The position numbers and the translations under genes are program-made. This document shows positions 1 through 7,412 of a DNA stretch of 35,077 bases, piece by piece. The notes under the pieces are model-generated. The model was not told where the DNA came from. It worked only from the letters and a program-made list of their open reading frames with translations, and made no database searches. The DNA comes from an uncultured Erysipelotrichaceae bacterium (lineage in GTDB: Bacteria; Bacillota_I; Bacilli_A; Erysipelotrichales; Erysipelotrichaceae): assembly GCA_902766435.1 (NCBI GenBank), contig CACXDM010000092.1, forward strand, positions 1 through 35,077. The letters run 5' to 3'. Each line of letters starts with the position of its first letter. The first letter of the stretch is position 1.

Positions 1-5
1 TACCG

Positions 6-82
6 GGCGAAATACAGCGGTAAACCGATGATCATCATCGGGCGAAATATACTGCCAATACGGTCTGATGACCGGCGAAATA
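6..82. repeat. Three spaced copies of a GGCGAAATA unit with small dyads
   Basis: The nonamer GGCGAAATA occurs at 6-14, 41-49 and 74-82, so the spacing is 35 and then 33 bases. Between the copies lie small inverted repeats: CCGATGA/TCATCGG at 25-31 and 35-41, and CGGT/ACCG at 61-64 and 71-74. The third copy runs into the terminator at 92-115. The units shift reading frame relative to one another and no convincing gene covers them. This may be the end of a longer array or the 3' untranslated end of a gene lying upstream of the window. Confidence 0.5.
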
Positions 83-91
83 TAACAATTC

Positions 92-115
92 CGGAACATG
101 AGGTTCCGTTTTTTT
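92..115 (+). terminator. Intrinsic terminator of the gene upstream of the window
   Basis: CGGAAC (92-97) pairs with GTTCCG (103-108) around a five-base loop and is followed by seven T residues. It lies before the flavin reductase-like gene and would end transcription entering from beyond the left edge. Confidence 0.75.
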
Positions 116-119
116 GTGC

Positions 120-140
120 TTCGCATAAAGCTTTTGCGAA
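120..140 (+). repeat. Inverted repeat in the leader of the flavin reductase-like gene
   Basis: TTCGCA (120-125) and TGCGAA (135-140) form perfect six-base arms around a nine-base centre, 39 bases before the ATG at 179. It could be an operator or a leader hairpin. No clear -35/-10 pair was found around it. Confidence 0.35.
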
Positions 141-178
141 AACATGCAATAATGACTCCATACGAGGAGAAAACAGAC

Positions 179-736
179 ATGAGAAAGAATTTCGGAAAGA
201 AGACAATCATTACACCGCTGCCGGTTGTAATCATCGGCACATATGATGAAAACGGCGTACCCAATGCAATGAACGCTGCCTGGGCGGGACAGATCGATTC
301 CCATCAGATTATCATCAGTCTTGCCAAACACAAGACAACGGATAATCTGCTTCTGAAAAATGAGTTTACTGTTTCGTTTGCGACAAAGGATACGGCAGCT
401 GCCTCCGACTACTTCGGCATTGAATCCGGAAAGGGCATCAATAAGATTGAAAAGGCCGGCTTCCATGTCACAAAGGGAGAATATACCGATGCGCCGGTAT
501 TTGCGGAATACCCTCTTACACTGGAATGTAAGGTCGTGGAAATGAAGCCCGATACGGAAGGATATCTTCTGATCGGAGAGACGGTAAACATGACGGTTCA
601 CGAGAGTATTCTTACAGACGGTAAAATTGACCTCGGAAAGATGGAGCCGATCATGTTTGACTCTGCCATGAATAAGTACAGAGTGGTCGGAGAGATCGTC
701 TGCGATGCATTCAAGGCCGGCGCACAGTTCAAATAG
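179..736 (+). CDS. Flavin reductase-like FMN-binding protein
   Basis: A 185-residue protein of the flavin reductase-like (flavoredoxin) split-barrel family, whose members bind FMN as dimers and move electrons to flavin or other acceptors in the cytoplasm. The N-terminal part has the family pattern of a beta strand, a short turn (GTYDENGVPNAMN) and an AWAGQ segment leading to the strand that normally contacts FMN. Length is normal for the family. The ATG at 179 is chosen because an ACGAGGAG ribosome site lies about eight bases upstream; an in-frame ATG at 98 falls inside the preceding terminator stem. It is a single gene, 125 bases before an amino-acid transporter with its own putative promoter. 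Substrate and electron donor cannot be told from the sequence. Confidence 0.85.
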   Translation: MRKNFGKKTIITPLPVVIIGTYDENGVPNAMNAAWAGQIDSHQIIISLAKHKTTDNLLLKNEFTVSFATKDTAAASDYFGIESGKGINKIEKAGFHVTKGEYTDAPVFAEYPLTLECKVVEMKPDTEGYLLIGETVNMTVHESILTDGKIDLGKMEPIMFDSAMNKYRVVGEIVCDAFKAGAQFK

Positions 737-785
737 GTCATTTTTCCCTTTAAGTTTCCGTATAACGGATCATTCAGGCAAAGCA

Positions 786-815
786 TTGGACAAGAACGGG
801 GGTATATGACATTAT
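786..815 (+). promoter_or_regulatory. Putative promoter of the amino-acid ABC operon
   Basis: TTGGAC (786-791) and CATTAT (810-815) are 18 bases apart, 47 bases before the permease ATG. The -35 is good and the -10 moderate. There is no clear terminator between the flavin reductase-like gene and this site, so read-through is also possible. Confidence 0.35.
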
Positions 816-861
816 ATTTAAGCATTTCAGATAAATGCAGCAGAGGGGAGGATCGCGGAAT

Positions 862-1533
862 ATGACATTGGAAGAAATAATTCAACTGATGCTGGATTCC
901 TTTTTCAAGATTCTGATACCCGGTCTTACAAGAACAATCCCGCTGACAATCCTGGCGTTTTCCTTCGCAATGGTGATTGCGGTTATCTGTTCACTGATCG
1001 AATACGCCAAAGTTCCCGTACTGAAGGAGATCGTCAGATTCTATGTCTGGATCATCCGGGGGACACCGCTTCTTGTACAGCTTCTGATCGGTTTCTACGG
1101 TCTGACCAGTATCGGAGTCAAAATCGCGCCGTTTACGGCTGCCGTTCTTGTATTCTCGATCAATGAGGGAGCGTATTGTTCCGAAACGATGAGAGGATCA
1201 CTGGAAAGTGTATCCTACGGACAGTTTGAAGCAGGTTACTGCTGCGGGATGAACTATGTTCAGATCATGCGGCATGTCGTGCTGCCCCAGGCTTTCCGCA
1301 CGGCTTTTCCCGCACTGGGAAATTCACTCATCAGTATGCTGAAGGACACATCACTGGTTTCAAATATCACCGTAACGGAGATGCTGTTTGCGGCGCAGAG
1401 AATTGCCGGAAGAACCTATCAGTATATGGCGATGTATATTGAAGTGGCGCTGATCTATCTTGCGTTCTCCACGATTCTGACGAAAGTGCAGAAGTGGGGC
1501 GAAGAGAAGCTGAATTACTACGGCGGCGCCTGA
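862..1533 (+). CDS. Polar amino-acid ABC transporter, permease
   Basis: A 223-residue inner-membrane permease of the His/Glu/Gln/Arg ABC family. It has about five hydrophobic helices and a cytoplasmic EAA loop near residues 125-160 (EAGYCCGMNY, then LPQAFRTAFPALGNS), which docks on the ATPase. The start is set at the ATG at 862 behind an AGGGGAGG ribosome site; an ATG nine codons earlier has no such site. It is the first gene of a three-gene importer: the ATPase starts 13 bases after its stop and the binding protein follows. A single permease gene implies a homodimeric channel. The transported amino acid cannot be read from the sequence. Confidence 0.92.
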   Translation: MTLEEIIQLMLDSFFKILIPGLTRTIPLTILAFSFAMVIAVICSLIEYAKVPVLKEIVRFYVWIIRGTPLLVQLLIGFYGLTSIGVKIAPFTAAVLVFSINEGAYCSETMRGSLESVSYGQFEAGYCCGMNYVQIMRHVVLPQAFRTAFPALGNSLISMLKDTSLVSNITVTEMLFAAQRIAGRTYQYMAMYIEVALIYLAFSTILTKVQKWGEEKLNYYGGA

Positions 1534-1546
1534 GGAGTGACGGGAT

Positions 1547-2302
1547 ATGACAGTATTGGAAATCAAAGACATTCATAAGTCATTCGGGGATCAGGAAATA
1601 CTGAAGGGCGTGGACATCAAGGTTGAAAAGGGAGATGTCATTGCCATCCTCGGTCCGAGCGGCTCCGGTAAGACAACATTTCTCAGATGCATCAACTTCC
1701 TGACGGAGACAGACAGCGGTCAGATGGTGTTTGACGGAAAAACATACGATATGGCAAAGATGAACCGGAAGGACATCGCAGCCATCCGTAAGAAAACGGG
1801 ATTCGTATTTCAGAACTACAACCTGTTCCGCAACCAGACGGCGCTTGGCAATGTGACGCTGGGTCTCACAACTGTCCGCAGGATTAAGAAAAAAGAAGCA
1901 GAAGAGATTGGAAGGAGTCTTCTGGAAAAGGTGGGACTGAGTGATAAGACAGATCTTTATCCCAGTCAGCTCTCCGGCGGACAGCAGCAGCGTGTCGCAA
2001 TCGCAAGGGCACTTGCGGCCAATCCGGAGATTATCTATTTCGATGAACCGACATCCGCGCTTGATCCGGAGCTGATCGGTGAAGTGCTTTCGGTCATGAA
2101 GCGGCTTGCGGATGCAGGCATGACGATGATCGTTGTCACACATGAAATGGACTTTGCGAGAAATGTATCCAACCGCACCATCTTCATGGAAAATGGTGTG
2201 ATTGTTGAGGAAGGACCTTCAAAAGAGTTCTTCGAGAATCCGAAAATGGAGCGTACAAAAGAGTTTTTACGGCTGGAAGACAGCCGGGGAATCGTAAAGT
2301 AG
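1547..2302 (+). CDS. Polar amino-acid ABC transporter, ATP-binding protein (GlnQ-like)
   Basis: A 251-residue ATPase that powers the importer with the permease just upstream and the lipoprotein just downstream. All ABC motifs are intact in order: Walker [10 protein letters not shown] (about 36-44), Q-loop FQNYN (about 89), signature LSGGQQQR (about 143-150), Walker [13 protein letters not shown] (about 163-174) and the switch histidine in VVTHEMD (about 197). Length and motif wording match GlnQ/HisP/ArtP-type ATPases for polar amino acids. The ribosome site is the GGAG at 1531-1538, which overlaps the permease stop, so translation is probably coupled. Confidence 0.95.
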   Translation: MTVLEIKDIHKSFGDQEILKGVDIKVEKGDVIAILGPSGSGKTTFLRCINFLTETDSGQMVFDGKTYDMAKMNRKDIAAIRKKTGFVFQNYNLFRNQTALGNVTLGLTTVRRIKKKEAEEIGRSLLEKVGLSDKTDLYPSQLSGGQQQRVAIARALAANPEIIYFDEPTSALDPELIGEVLSVMKRLADAGMTMIVVTHEMDFARNVSNRTIFMENGVIVEEGPSKEFFENPKMERTKEFLRLEDSRGIVK

Positions 2303-2310
2303 GAGGAAAC

Positions 2311-3108
2311 ATGAAAAAGATTACTGCACTTTTTATTGCAACAATGCTTACGGCATCTGTGACAGGATGCTCATCAGCGTCTTCTGCAGCAGCCGGAGAT
2401 CATCTGAAGAAGATTCAGGATGCCGGCACAATCACGGTCGGTCTGGAAGGCAACTGGCAGCCTTTCTGCTATCATGATGAAACAGATACACTTGTCGGCT
2501 TTGACGTGGAAGTCACAAAAGAGATCGCAAAGCGTCTTGGTGTTGAAGTCAATTTCGTTGAAGGTGAATGGGACGGACTGTTCACGGGTCTCAGTACAGG
2601 CACATATGACCTTGTTGTCAACGGTGTTGATGTGACGGAAGAACGTCAGAAGTCCTATTACTTTACAGAGCCGTATGCATATGACAAGGTTGTTCTTGTC
2701 GTAAAGCAGGACAATACGGATATCACTTCCTATGAGGACCTTGCCGGAAAGAAGACAGCGAACTCCACCGGTTCCACCTATATGGAAATCGGTGAATCCT
2801 TCGGTGCAGAGGTCAGTCCGGCACAGACACTGGCTGATACAATGACACTGGTTCTCAACGGACAGGTTGACGCGACAATCAATGCTTCGACTTCCGTTCA
2901 GGACTATCTGAAGACAACCGGTGAAACAGGTCTGAAGGTTGTGGCAGAACTGCCTGAGACAACCGCGTATGCAATTCCGCTGCCCAAGACTGCGGAGAAT
3001 GAGTCTCTTGTTGAGGCAATCAACGAGGCAATCAAGGCAATGCGTGCCGACGGTACACTTGCGGCGATCTCCGAGAAGTATTTCGGCGCTGATCTGACAG
3101 CAGAGTAA
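2311..3108 (+). CDS. Amino-acid ABC transporter, substrate-binding lipoprotein
   Basis: A 265-residue solute-binding protein of family 3. The N-terminus is a lipoprotein signal with the lipobox VTGC, so Cys20 would be lipidated and the protein held on the outer face of the membrane. A Ser/Ala-rich linker follows. The mature part starts with the typical strand ITVGLEGNWQPF and has GFDVEVTKEIAKRLG and the hinge region near FTEPYAYDKVVLVV, as in cystine, glutamine and arginine binding proteins. It starts 8 bases after the ATPase stop behind AGGAGG and is the last gene of the operon, with a terminator immediately after it. Ligand unknown. Confidence 0.93.
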   Translation: MKKITALFIATMLTASVTGCSSASSAAAGDHLKKIQDAGTITVGLEGNWQPFCYHDETDTLVGFDVEVTKEIAKRLGVEVNFVEGEWDGLFTGLSTGTYDLVVNGVDVTEERQKSYYFTEPYAYDKVVLVVKQDNTDITSYEDLAGKKTANSTGSTYMEIGESFGAEVSPAQTLADTMTLVLNGQVDATINASTSVQDYLKTTGETGLKVVAELPETTAYAIPLPKTAENESLVEAINEAIKAMRADGTLAAISEKYFGADLTAE

Positions 3109-3114
3109 CAACAG

Positions 3115-3136
3115 TCCCGGCATGCCCGGGATTTTT
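3115..3136 (+). terminator. Terminator of the amino-acid ABC operon
   Basis: TCCCGG (3115-3120) pairs with CCGGGA (3126-3131) around CATGC and is followed by TTTTTCTTT. It stands between the binding-protein stop and the rarA ribosome site. Confidence 0.85.
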
Positions 3137-3152
3137 CTTTCGGGAGGTATTC

Positions 3153-4538
3153 ATGGAACAGATGGGTTTGTTTGAAGAAAATACGGATCACGGGACATTT
3201 GAGCCCCTGGCCTCAAGAGTAAGACCGCGGACACTGGATGAGTTTGCCGGTCAGAAACATCTTCTCGCCAAAGGGAAGCTGCTGAGGAATCTGATCGAAA
3301 ACGACAGGATTTCCTCAATGATCTTCTGGGGACCGCCCGGTGTGGGAAAGACAACTCTTGCCAGAATCATTGCCTCTCATACCCATTCCCGTTTTGTCAG
3401 TATCTCTGCCGTGACTGCCGGTGTTAAGGATCTGCGGAAAGTCATGACGGAGGCGGAAGCCGCAAGGAAGGCAGGATACAGAACAATCCTGTTCGCGGAT
3501 GAGATACACCGTTTCAACAAGGCACAGCAGGACGCTTTCCTGCCGTTTGTTGAAAAGGGATCGGTAATACTGATCGGGGCCACAACGGAGAATCCTTCCT
3601 TTGAAGTCAACAGTGCTCTGCTTTCACGCTGCCGTGTCTTTGTCCTCAAACCGCTGCAGCAGGAAGATCTTGTATTCCTGCTGGAACGTGCGCTGAAGGA
3701 ACCGACAGGGTATGGGGAATATGAAGTGATCATGCCGGAAGGAATGACGGAGAAGATCGCCGACTTTTCCGCCGGAGACGGCAGAACAGCACTGAATACA
3801 CTGGAAACCGTACTGATGAACAGTGATATACAGGATCACAGGATCATTGTCAGTGAAGACGCGCTGCGTAACTGTATCAGCCGCAAATCCATGATGTATG
3901 ACAAGACAGGTGAGATGCATAATCAGGTGATCTCGGCGCTCCATGAGAGTGTGAGGAATTCGGACGCGGACGCTGCTTTGTTCTGGCTGGCAAGGATGCT
4001 CGATGCCGGAGAAGATCCTGTATGGCTTGCAAGAAGAATGACACATGCGGCAGCGGAGGATATCGGTCTGGCTGATCCCAATGCCCTGAATGTCGCGGTT
4101 AACTGTTTTCAGGCAGTCAGGCTGATCGGTATGCCGGAATGCGCGGTTCATCTGGCAGAACTGGTAATCTACCTTTGTCTGGCGCCGAAGTCCAATTCGG
4201 TATTCATGGCGTATGAAGCCGCCCGCAAAGACGCAGCGGAACACGATACGGATCCGATTCCCCCGGCTGTCATGGCCGCCTATACGGGACTGCAGAAAGA
4301 TCTCGGCTACGGCAGCGGATATCAGTATCCGCATGATGCGCCGGATAAGATCACAAACATGCAGTGCATGCCGGATGCCCTTGTGGGAAAGAGATATTAT
4401 TATCCGACGGAGCAGGGGAAGGAAGCAGCCTGTAAGAGAAGATATGAATGGATACAGGAATGGCACCGCAGACATGACAATGACGCGGAAAGACCTTCAC
4501 CGTATCCGTATCCCCATGGAAGAAATAATCAGGAGTAA
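3153..4538 (+). CDS. rarA: Replication-associated recombination protein A (RarA/MgsA)
   Basis: A 461-residue AAA+ ATPase that acts at stalled replication forks with SSB and the recombination machinery. The order is: a short N-terminal stretch (MGLFEE, RVRPRTLDEFAGQKH), Walker A GPPGVGKTT (about 59-67), Walker B ILFADEIHRF (about 112-121) with the HRFNKAQQDAFLP signature of the family, sensor 1 GATTEN, an arginine finger region LLSRCRVF, and the C-terminal oligomerisation part with AAEDIGLADPNAL. Length is slightly above the usual 420-445. The ATG at 3153 sits behind GGGAGG. No promoter is obvious between the preceding terminator and this start, so its expression may rely on read-through or an internal promoter. 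It ends at a terminator shared with the convergent hydrolase gene. Confidence 0.95.
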   Translation: MEQMGLFEENTDHGTFEPLASRVRPRTLDEFAGQKHLLAKGKLLRNLIENDRISSMIFWGPPGVGKTTLARIIASHTHSRFVSISAVTAGVKDLRKVMTEAEAARKAGYRTILFADEIHRFNKAQQDAFLPFVEKGSVILIGATTENPSFEVNSALLSRCRVFVLKPLQQEDLVFLLERALKEPTGYGEYEVIMPEGMTEKIADFSAGDGRTALNTLETVLMNSDIQDHRIIVSEDALRNCISRKSMMYDKTGEMHNQVISALHESVRNSDADAALFWLARMLDAGEDPVWLARRMTHAAAEDIGLADPNALNVAVNCFQAVRLIGMPECAVHLAELVIYLCLAPKSNSVFMAYEAARKDAAEHDTDPIPPAVMAAYTGLQKDLGYGSGYQYPHDAPDKITNMQCMPDALVGKRYYYPTEQGKEAACKRRYEWIQEWHRRHDNDAERPSPYPYPHGRNNQE

Positions 4539-4542
4539 ATGA

Positions 4543-4566
4543 AAATGCCCGCTTTGACGGGCATTT
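4543..4566. terminator. Bidirectional terminator between rarA and the convergent gene
   Basis: AAATGCCCG (4543-4551) and CGGGCATTT (4558-4566) are perfect nine-base arms around CTTTGA. The A and T runs on both flanks let it work for rarA on the plus strand and the hydrolase-like gene on the minus strand, whose stop overlaps the hairpin edge. Confidence 0.88.
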
Positions 4567-5908
4567 ATTGTGTGATTCCGATGTCTCTGAGCATCTGCAG
4601 AAATTTTCCGTGAACGACACCGTATGTATTGTATTCCGTGTCAAAGCTGATGCCAATCAGGTTCTTGTTGTTGGCCGGCGCATCCAGGATATCCGTTTCA
4701 TGGTATATGCCGCGCTCTGTAAGCAGGTCATCCATCCGGTGTGCCTGAACAGTATAGGTTCCCGTGTTGCCGTCCGCGATCAGCAGGGGCGGGAAGTCAT
4801 CTGTGATATATGCCGTACAGTCTGCTCTTTTGGCATCTTTGCTTTCATGAAGGGAGAAGCAGCTGTAATAGGAACGTGACTGCTGATACATGATGAAGTC
4901 CGTGAGGGGATAGTTTGTTTCATCACTGTACTGCGGCTGATAGCAGGCAGATACAAGATAGGCTGCCTTCAGCTGTTCTTTTGCGACTGGTGTAAGACCG
5001 GTTTCGGAAGCGTATGCGGGATTGTATGCGGCACAGAGATACTGGATGACGATTTCGGCTCCGGCTCCTGTTCCGCCGCAGACGATACTGTTTGTACTGG
5101 TCTGCAGCTCATCCTGATGGTCCTGAAGAAAGAGAAAGAGACGCTCTGCCTGGATTAACGGTACGGGATACCGGTAATCAGGAGCCAGGGCATAATCAGC
5201 GGATACAATGTCATATCCTTCCTTCAGCAGCGCCGCAAAGAACTGCTGTGTGCGGTCTTCGCTGTCTCTGCTTCCGCTGATGAAACCTCCGCCATGGAAC
5301 CAGACGAACAAAGGGGCGTTTTCCTTACCTGAGCGCATCAGGTTAAATACGCTGTTGGGATATTCCGTATCATACTGTATGTTCCGTATGATCTGAAAGT
5401 TACCGGCATATTCCTCTTCCGTTACCGGAGCGTATTCCGTGATGTTTGCGGCTTGCGGGTTCATTCTGCGCACCATATCATCCGGCTGAAATGACAGCAG
5501 GGAAAGCCGGACAAAGCCGTACATGAGTAAGGTCATCATCCCGAGATGAAGAAGCCAGTATATCTTGTCATCCGTAAAACTCCGTTTCCAGACAGAGATA
5601 TTCAGCTTCAGATACCGGATGAGTTCCGCCGTTCCGTATATTGAAGACAGAATACATGAAGCGTACCATGCGTACTCACTTCCCATGATCAGCCATACGG
5701 CAGCCGTGATGAGGCAGAGCAGTGAAAGAACGGAAAGCAGCTTCCGGTGTTCCGGTTTCTGACGGTAATACAGAAAGAGATTAATCAGACAAAGAATGAT
5801 ATTCAGTGTCATCAGTCCCTTACGGTGGGATATAAGAAAAAGGCTGCAGACGGCGGAAAACCATACTGCGGCCGCTATATGTACTGTTGTGGTGTTTTTC
5901 CGTTTCAT
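4565..5908 (-). CDS. Membrane protein with an inactive-looking alpha/beta hydrolase domain (HSL-like)
   Basis: A 447-residue protein. The N-terminal third has about five hydrophobic helices (near 8-26, 31-48, 57-76, 80-100, 118-140). Residues 160-447 form an alpha/beta hydrolase of the hormone-sensitive lipase/esterase family: the oxyanion motif HGGG is at 205-208 and DYALAPDYRYP at 238-248. The nucleophile elbow, normally GDSAG, reads GTGAG at 279-283, so the catalytic Ser is Gly281. The usual acid Asp in GNADP reads GNTGT, with Gly383. Only the His (VVH433) remains. A classical esterase reaction is therefore unlikely; ligand binding or sensing is inference. The gene starts 16 bases after the DAC-domain gene, on the same strand. 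The ATG at 5908 has no ribosome site and sits just after TGGTATAAT. An alternative ATG at 5935 would overlap the upstream stop. Confidence 0.78.
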   Translation of the reverse strand: MKRKNTTTVHIAAAVWFSAVCSLFLISHRKGLMTLNIILCLINLFLYYRQKPEHRKLLSVLSLLCLITAAVWLIMGSEYAWYASCILSSIYGTAELIRYLKLNISVWKRSFTDDKIYWLLHLGMMTLLMYGFVRLSLLSFQPDDMVRRMNPQAANITEYAPVTEEEYAGNFQIIRNIQYDTEYPNSVFNLMRSGKENAPLFVWFHGGGFISGSRDSEDRTQQFFAALLKEGYDIVSADYALAPDYRYPVPLIQAERLFLFLQDHQDELQTSTNSIVCGGTGAGAEIVIQYLCAAYNPAYASETGLTPVAKEQLKAAYLVSACYQPQYSDETNYPLTDFIMYQQSRSYYSCFSLHESKDAKRADCTAYITDDFPPLLIADGNTGTYTVQAHRMDDLLTERGIYHETDILDAPANNKNLIGISFDTEYNTYGVVHGKFLQMLRDIGITQ

Positions 5909-5915
5909 CAACGCG

Positions 5916-5924
5916 ATTATACCA
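5916..5924 (-). promoter_or_regulatory. Extended -10 box directly before the hydrolase-like gene
   Basis: On the minus strand TGGTATAAT (extended -10) lies seven bases before the ATG at 5908, so transcription would begin at or within a base or two of the A of the start codon. It overlaps the stop of the DAC-domain gene. No good -35 is seen, as is common for extended -10 promoters. Confidence 0.45.
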
Positions 5925-7271
5925 TTACCTGACATTGATGCGGTAAATATGATCCTTTGTGACGGAGTCCACTGTTCCGTCTTCCGAGACAACGATGCCG
6001 ACGAAGTATTCGTCCAGCTGGGCACGGCGGTTGATGTAGTTGACGGTGGAATTGTATCTGGCGCCGCGGGCAGGTGAGCCTCTGGTTACGGCATCACCGT
6101 CAAGAATCGCTCCGATGCATCTGCAGCGGCAGTCGGTATCCATCAGGACAGCCCCGTCAATAGAGGTAATATAGGAAATCAGTTCACTCTTTTCATAGAG
6201 ATTCACGGTATTGATTCCCGTGGCTACCTTTGCATTGCACAGACGTTCTGATTCGGCTTCGATCATTTCGGGATTGCCGATAATCATGATTGTGCCGTGT
6301 CTTTGTCTGGCGGCGGCTTCAATCACGCTTTCCAGCATATTCAGCTTTTCCTCGGTAAGTGAACCGGAGAATTCGCCGAGATACTTCTTGGCGGAGAAAT
6401 TCCGGCTTCTGTCGGTGTGAATATGATAATGGGCATTGTAATAGGAGATCTTGCCGGTGCCTTCATAGGTGATTGTAAAGGCAAGATTGTCCCACATTCG
6501 GATCTTGCATTCCGTCTGATATGGTTCGTCGAATGTCAGACCGCGGATTCTGCCGGCTTCATTGATGACGATTGCGAAATGCTTGTCCGAGAGTTCTACG
6601 AGTTTCCGGATCTGACGGAGGTTTTCGATGGAGAACGGTACGGAGTCACTGAATACGATATCCAGTCCCTTGCGGGCAGTACGTTTTCCGGCTGCCGAAT
6701 CAAAGCGCGGGACATAGATGGTGCAGTCGATCGCATCACCCTCATATGTCATGGCGGACAGGGTCAGAATGAAATTGATGTCGATCCGGTAGAACCCGTA
6801 AAAGAATTCGGATACACCGCTCGAGATCATCATCTCATACATATGGGACATTCTGATCCGGCGGATACCGTATATCTCGGTCTGCCGGAAGAATTCCGTG
6901 CAGAATGCGCTGGTAATAAACTGCAGGGGAGAAATGCCGTCCTCACGGAAATCAAATACGGCGAAGACATCATCGGCATACCATGTATAGGAGTTTTCGA
7001 AGTTTTCGATCATCGAAAGATCCTTCACGGTACATTCCTTCAGCTTATTTGATTTTCTGGTTACGGTAATGATCGGATAACCGTTTTCCATTCCTTCTTC
7101 CTGCGTGGTCGGGACCGCGGAAAAATGGATGTTGAAATCGGGCACGGTTTTGGGTTCATTATAAAGATTACGCAGAAGGGCAGCGTACATGTCACGGATC
7201 TTGAAAAAAAGATCTTCTTTTGTCAAAGACTCTCTGCCGAGAAGGTTGCTCCAATAATCTGTCATAAACAT
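5925..7271 (-). CDS. Protein with C-terminal divergent diadenylate cyclase (DAC/DisA_N) domain
   Basis: A 448-residue protein. Its last 160 or so residues match the DAC fold that makes or binds c-di-AMP: a helix ending RQRHGTIMIIG, then DGAVLMD (near 372) matching the DGA motif, RGARYNST (near 402) at the place of the GTRHRAA motif, and the closing strand VVSEDGTV as in the classical VVSEE-G. The substitution of RHR by RYN is divergent, so synthesis is not assured. The first 280 residues are unrecognised, with aromatic-rich beta-strand segments and no membrane helix; in this family such regions are usually sensory. Two starts six bases apart (7271 and 7265) are possible. GGAAAG lies four bases before the first, which I chose. 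It heads a two-gene operon with the membrane pseudo-hydrolase. Confidence 0.8.
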   Translation of the reverse strand: MFMTDYWSNLLGRESLTKEDLFFKIRDMYAALLRNLYNEPKTVPDFNIHFSAVPTTQEEGMENGYPIITVTRKSNKLKECTVKDLSMIENFENSYTWYADDVFAVFDFREDGISPLQFITSAFCTEFFRQTEIYGIRRIRMSHMYEMMISSGVSEFFYGFYRIDINFILTLSAMTYEGDAIDCTIYVPRFDSAAGKRTARKGLDIVFSDSVPFSIENLRQIRKLVELSDKHFAIVINEAGRIRGLTFDEPYQTECKIRMWDNLAFTITYEGTGKISYYNAHYHIHTDRSRNFSAKKYLGEFSGSLTEEKLNMLESVIEAAARQRHGTIMIIGNPEMIEAESERLCNAKVATGINTVNLYEKSELISYITSIDGAVLMDTDCRCRCIGAILDGDAVTRGSPARGARYNSTVNYINRRAQLDEYFVGIVVSEDGTVDSVTKDHIYRINVR

Positions 7272-7287
7272 TACTCTTTCCGCTTCT

Positions 7288-7296
7288 ATTCTAGCA
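7288..7296 (-). promoter_or_regulatory. Extended -10 promoter of the DAC-domain gene
   Basis: On the minus strand TGCTAGAAT forms an extended -10, with transcription predicted to begin about 10-16 bases before the two possible ATGs. The -35 region is weak (TCGCCT at a 17-base spacing). Confidence 0.4.
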
Positions 7297-7353
7297 TACA
7301 GACAGCTTTCAGGCGAAAAGCATCGTAAACATTGATGATGCAATCATAAATCT

Positions 7354-7382
7354 TTTTTCTTTTGTGTCAGCTTTGTTACAAT
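7354..7382 (+). promoter_or_regulatory. Extended -10 promoter of the Cof-type HAD gene
   Basis: TGTTACAAT (7374-7382) is an extended -10. The -35 position at a 17-base spacing is T-rich (TTTTTC). It lies 30 bases before the ATG at 7413 and is divergent from the DAC-gene promoter. Confidence 0.5.
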
Positions 7383-7412
7383 GAAATCAGATAAGAGAAA
7401 CGGAGAAAGATA

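Noticed and set aside
1-115. CRISPR array
   Set aside because: The shared unit is only nine bases, the spacing is uneven and no cas gene is present.
98-178. ATG at 98 as the start of the flavin reductase-like protein
   Set aside because: It lies inside the terminator stem and has no ribosome site; the ATG at 179 has a good one and gives the usual family length.
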